Source: an uncultured Faecalibacterium sp.
GTDB lineage: Bacteria; Bacillota; Clostridia; Oscillospirales; Ruminococcaceae
Assembly: GCA_934501115.1 (NCBI GenBank)
Contig: CAKSTO010000041.1
Span: 1 to 23,205, forward strand
Direction: 5' to 3'
Length of the DNA: 23,205 nt
Made by a program: the position numbers and the translations under genes. Positions 21,656 to 23,205 of this stretch are shown piece by piece; positions within the stretch are counted from its first letter, which is position 1, and the number at the start of each line of letters is the position of its first letter. Under the pieces are notes generated by a model, which was given only the letters and a program-made list of their open reading frames with translations, was not told the DNA's origin and made no database searches.

Positions 21656-22974
21656 CACTTGCACTTGTGCTGTTTGCGGTGACCTATCTCCTGATGCTCC
21701 GGCTCCCGCAGTACCGCCCGTGGGTGGCGCTGTGCAGTGCAGCAGTCTTTATCGCACTGGGAGAGCTGGGAATGTATGATTTTTCTCTCCGGACAGCGCT
21801 GGCGGTGGTAGACTACAATGTCCTGCTGATGATGGCAGGCACCATGGGCACTGTGGCGCTGTTCATCGAGAGCAAAATGCCTGCCAAACTGGCAGAAATG
21901 CTCATCGTCCGTGTGCCGGACGTCAGGTTGGCGGTGTGTATGCTGGCGTTGTTCGCCGGCGTCATCAGTGCTTTTGTGGACAATGTGGCTACGGTGCTGA
22001 TGGTGGCACCGGTGGGCCTTGCCATCGCCCGCAAGCTGAAGATCTCGCCGGTGCCGGTGCTCATTGCGATCGCTGTTTCCTCGAACCTGCAGGGTGCGGC
22101 GACGCTGGTGGGCGACACGACCAGCATCCTGCTGGGCAGCTTTGCAGACATGAATTTCTTCGATTTTTTCTGGATGCATGGCCGTCCGGGCATTTTCTGG
22201 GGCGTGGAACTGGGCGCGCTTGCCTCGCTGCTGGTGCTGCTGCGGCTGTTCCGCCGCGAGACTCAGCCGATCGAAGCAAGGGTGGAAACACAGGTCGAGG
22301 ACGATGTGCCCGCCGCCCTGATGCTGCTGACAGTGGGGCTGCTGATCGCAGCGTCTTTTCTGCCCCGGCCGCAGGGCGGTGTGCTGCTTGCCCTTTATGA
22401 GCTGCGCAGCGGCCTTGTGTGTATGGCGCTGTGTCTGTTCGGGGTGGCAAGAGCCTGCCTGCGGGCACACAGCATAAAGCCGCTGCGGCGGGCGGCAGAG
22501 GAGCTGGACTGCGACACCCTGCTGCTGCTTTTCGGGCTGTTCATCGTGATCGCCGGCATCTGCGCGGCGGGTGTGATCGACGCAGCAGCAGCGCTGTTCC
22601 ACGCTGTGGCAGGAGAGGATCCCTTCCGCCTGTTCACCCTGCTGGTGGCGGTGTCGGTGGTGCTGTCGGCCTTTGTGGATAACATCCCTTATGTGGCTGC
22701 CATGCTGCCGGTAGTGCAGAGCATTGCCGCGCTCATGAACAACGGTGCGGGCATGGAGCCGTATGTGTTTTACTTCGGCCTGCTCACCGGCGCAACGCTG
22801 GGCGGCAACCTGACCCCGATCGGTGCGTCGGCCAATATCACAGCCATCGGCATCCTGCGCAAAAATGGTGAGGCCGTGACGACCCGCGATTTTCTGCGCA
22901 TCGGAGTGCCCTTCACACTGGCTGCCGTGCTGACCGGTTATGTGTACCTGTGGCTGGTGTGGGGCAGGGCGTAA
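21652..22974 (+). CDS. ArsB/NhaD (ion transporter superfamily) permease
   Basis: A 440-aa polytopic membrane protein with 10-12 hydrophobic segments and the internal two-fold repeat of the ion transporter (IT) superfamily, which includes ArsB, NhaD and SLC13-type carriers. SAFVDN occurs in each half (106-111 and 339-344), each followed by a hydrophobic helix. The re-entrant parts read SSNLQGAATLVGDTTSILLG in the first half and LGGNLTPIGASANITAIG in the second. These proteins move anions or exchange cations, and the family call alone does not give the substrate. Linkage to a KdpD/KdpE-like pair favours an ion-homeostasis role (inference). It is the last gene of the operon, coupled to the regulator by an ATGA overlap. 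A terminator follows 66 nt after the stop. Confidence 0.88.
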   Translation: MTLALVLFAVTYLLMLRLPQYRPWVALCSAAVFIALGELGMYDFSLRTALAVVDYNVLLMMAGTMGTVALFIESKMPAKLAEMLIVRVPDVRLAVCMLALFAGVISAFVDNVATVLMVAPVGLAIARKLKISPVPVLIAIAVSSNLQGAATLVGDTTSILLGSFADMNFFDFFWMHGRPGIFWGVELGALASLLVLLRLFRRETQPIEARVETQVEDDVPAALMLLTVGLLIAASFLPRPQGGVLLALYELRSGLVCMALCLFGVARACLRAHSIKPLRRAAEELDCDTLLLLFGLFIVIAGICAAGVIDAAAALFHAVAGEDPFRLFTLLVAVSVVLSAFVDNIPYVAAMLPVVQSIAALMNNGAGMEPYVFYFGLLTGATLGGNLTPIGASANITAIGILRKNGEAVTTRDFLRIGVPFTLAAVLTGYVYLWLVWGRA

Positions 22975-23040
22975 CCTTTCCTGTTCCGGCGATATGATGC
23001 CGTGTATGATGGGAACACAAAAGAACCGGGAGAAACTCTG

Positions 23041-23082
23041 ACCCTCTGCACCGCCGGAAAACCGGCCTGCAGAGGGCTTTTT
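23041..23082 (+). terminator. Terminator of the kinase-regulator-permease operon
   Basis: CCCTCTGCA (23042-23050) pairs with TGCAGAGGG, an inner GCCGG/CCGGC stem closes an AAAA loop, and TTTTT follows at 23078-23082. Confidence 0.9.
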
Positions 23083-23133
23083 CACGAAAGTATGATGTTT
23101 TGAAAAAAGAGAAAAGTTTTTTGCAGAAAGCGC

Positions 23134-23161
23134 TTGACATTCTCCGGATATCTGGTATAAT
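23134..23161 (+). promoter_or_regulatory. Strong promoter reading out of the window
   Basis: Consensus TTGACA (23134-23139), a 16-nt spacer and consensus TATAAT (23156-23161) with an extended -10 TGG. The first transcribed bases include a small hairpin CGAGC-GAAACA-GCTCG (23173-23188). The gene it serves lies past the window end. Such strength would suit a tRNA, rRNA or highly expressed gene. Confidence 0.88.
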
Positions 23162-23205
23162 AACTATCGTTCCGAGCGAAACAGCTCGCGAACACAACAG
23201 AATAT

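Overview
The window is GC-rich, densely coded bacterial chromosome with A+T-rich promoters. The gene families point to a Gram-positive gut anaerobe of the Oscillospiraceae (Faecalibacterium-like): DacA-type and InlB-repeat surface proteins, an ECF biotin S component, a heterodimeric ABC exporter, a DUF4349 partner for an ECF sigma factor, and a short Gly-Gly leader peptide with an EEEMVYLDGG motif. This assignment is inference from gene content and style. I see no phage, insertion sequence, CRISPR array or rRNA.

Layout. (1) 1-2318: 3' end of a tRNA-Cys with its terminator, then recG with its own promoter and terminator. (2) 2319-4775: a short structured intergenic stretch, then a metallophosphoesterase (minus) and a membrane-anchored DacA-family protein (plus). 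These two are read from divergent promoters that share one -10 region. (3) 4775-6084: tRNA-Gln (minus) with a consensus promoter, a small membrane-anchored InlB-repeat protein, and a 75-residue double-glycine peptide with its own promoter and terminator. (4) 6149-9284: a minus-strand operon encoding an SseB-domain/Sel1-repeat protein followed by a full-length DnaK. (5) 9299-13069: a repeat-like intergenic stretch, then a two-gene heterodimeric ABC exporter. (6) 13191-14013: bioY (minus) and an intergenic region with a perfect inverted repeat, divergent promoters and terminator hairpins. (7) 14116-16451: an unrecognised 191-aa gene, then an ECF sigma factor overlapping a DUF4349 membrane protein. 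(8) 16539-17799: initiator tRNA-Met with promoter and terminator, then a CobW-family nucleotide-binding protein with altered motifs. (9) 17817-19623: a PTS EIIA-Glc-type protein and a threonine aldolase, both minus strand and each with a promoter. (10) 19638-23205: an imperfect inverted-repeat element, a three-gene operon (KdpD-like short histidine kinase, OmpR-family regulator, ArsB/NhaD-type permease) with overlapping reading frames, a terminator, and a strong promoter reading out of the window.

How the genes relate. Most of the window is a mosaic of small independent units. Four clear multi-gene units exist: SseB/Sel1-DnaK, the two ABC half-transporters, sigma factor-DUF4349, and kinase-regulator-permease. 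The least ordinary items are the orphan Gly-Gly peptide, a DacA homologue lacking all three catalytic motifs, a CobW protein lacking both the CxCC and NKxD motifs, the SseB/Sel1-DnaK pairing, and the unexplained palindromic intergenic elements near bioY and upstream of the kinase operon.
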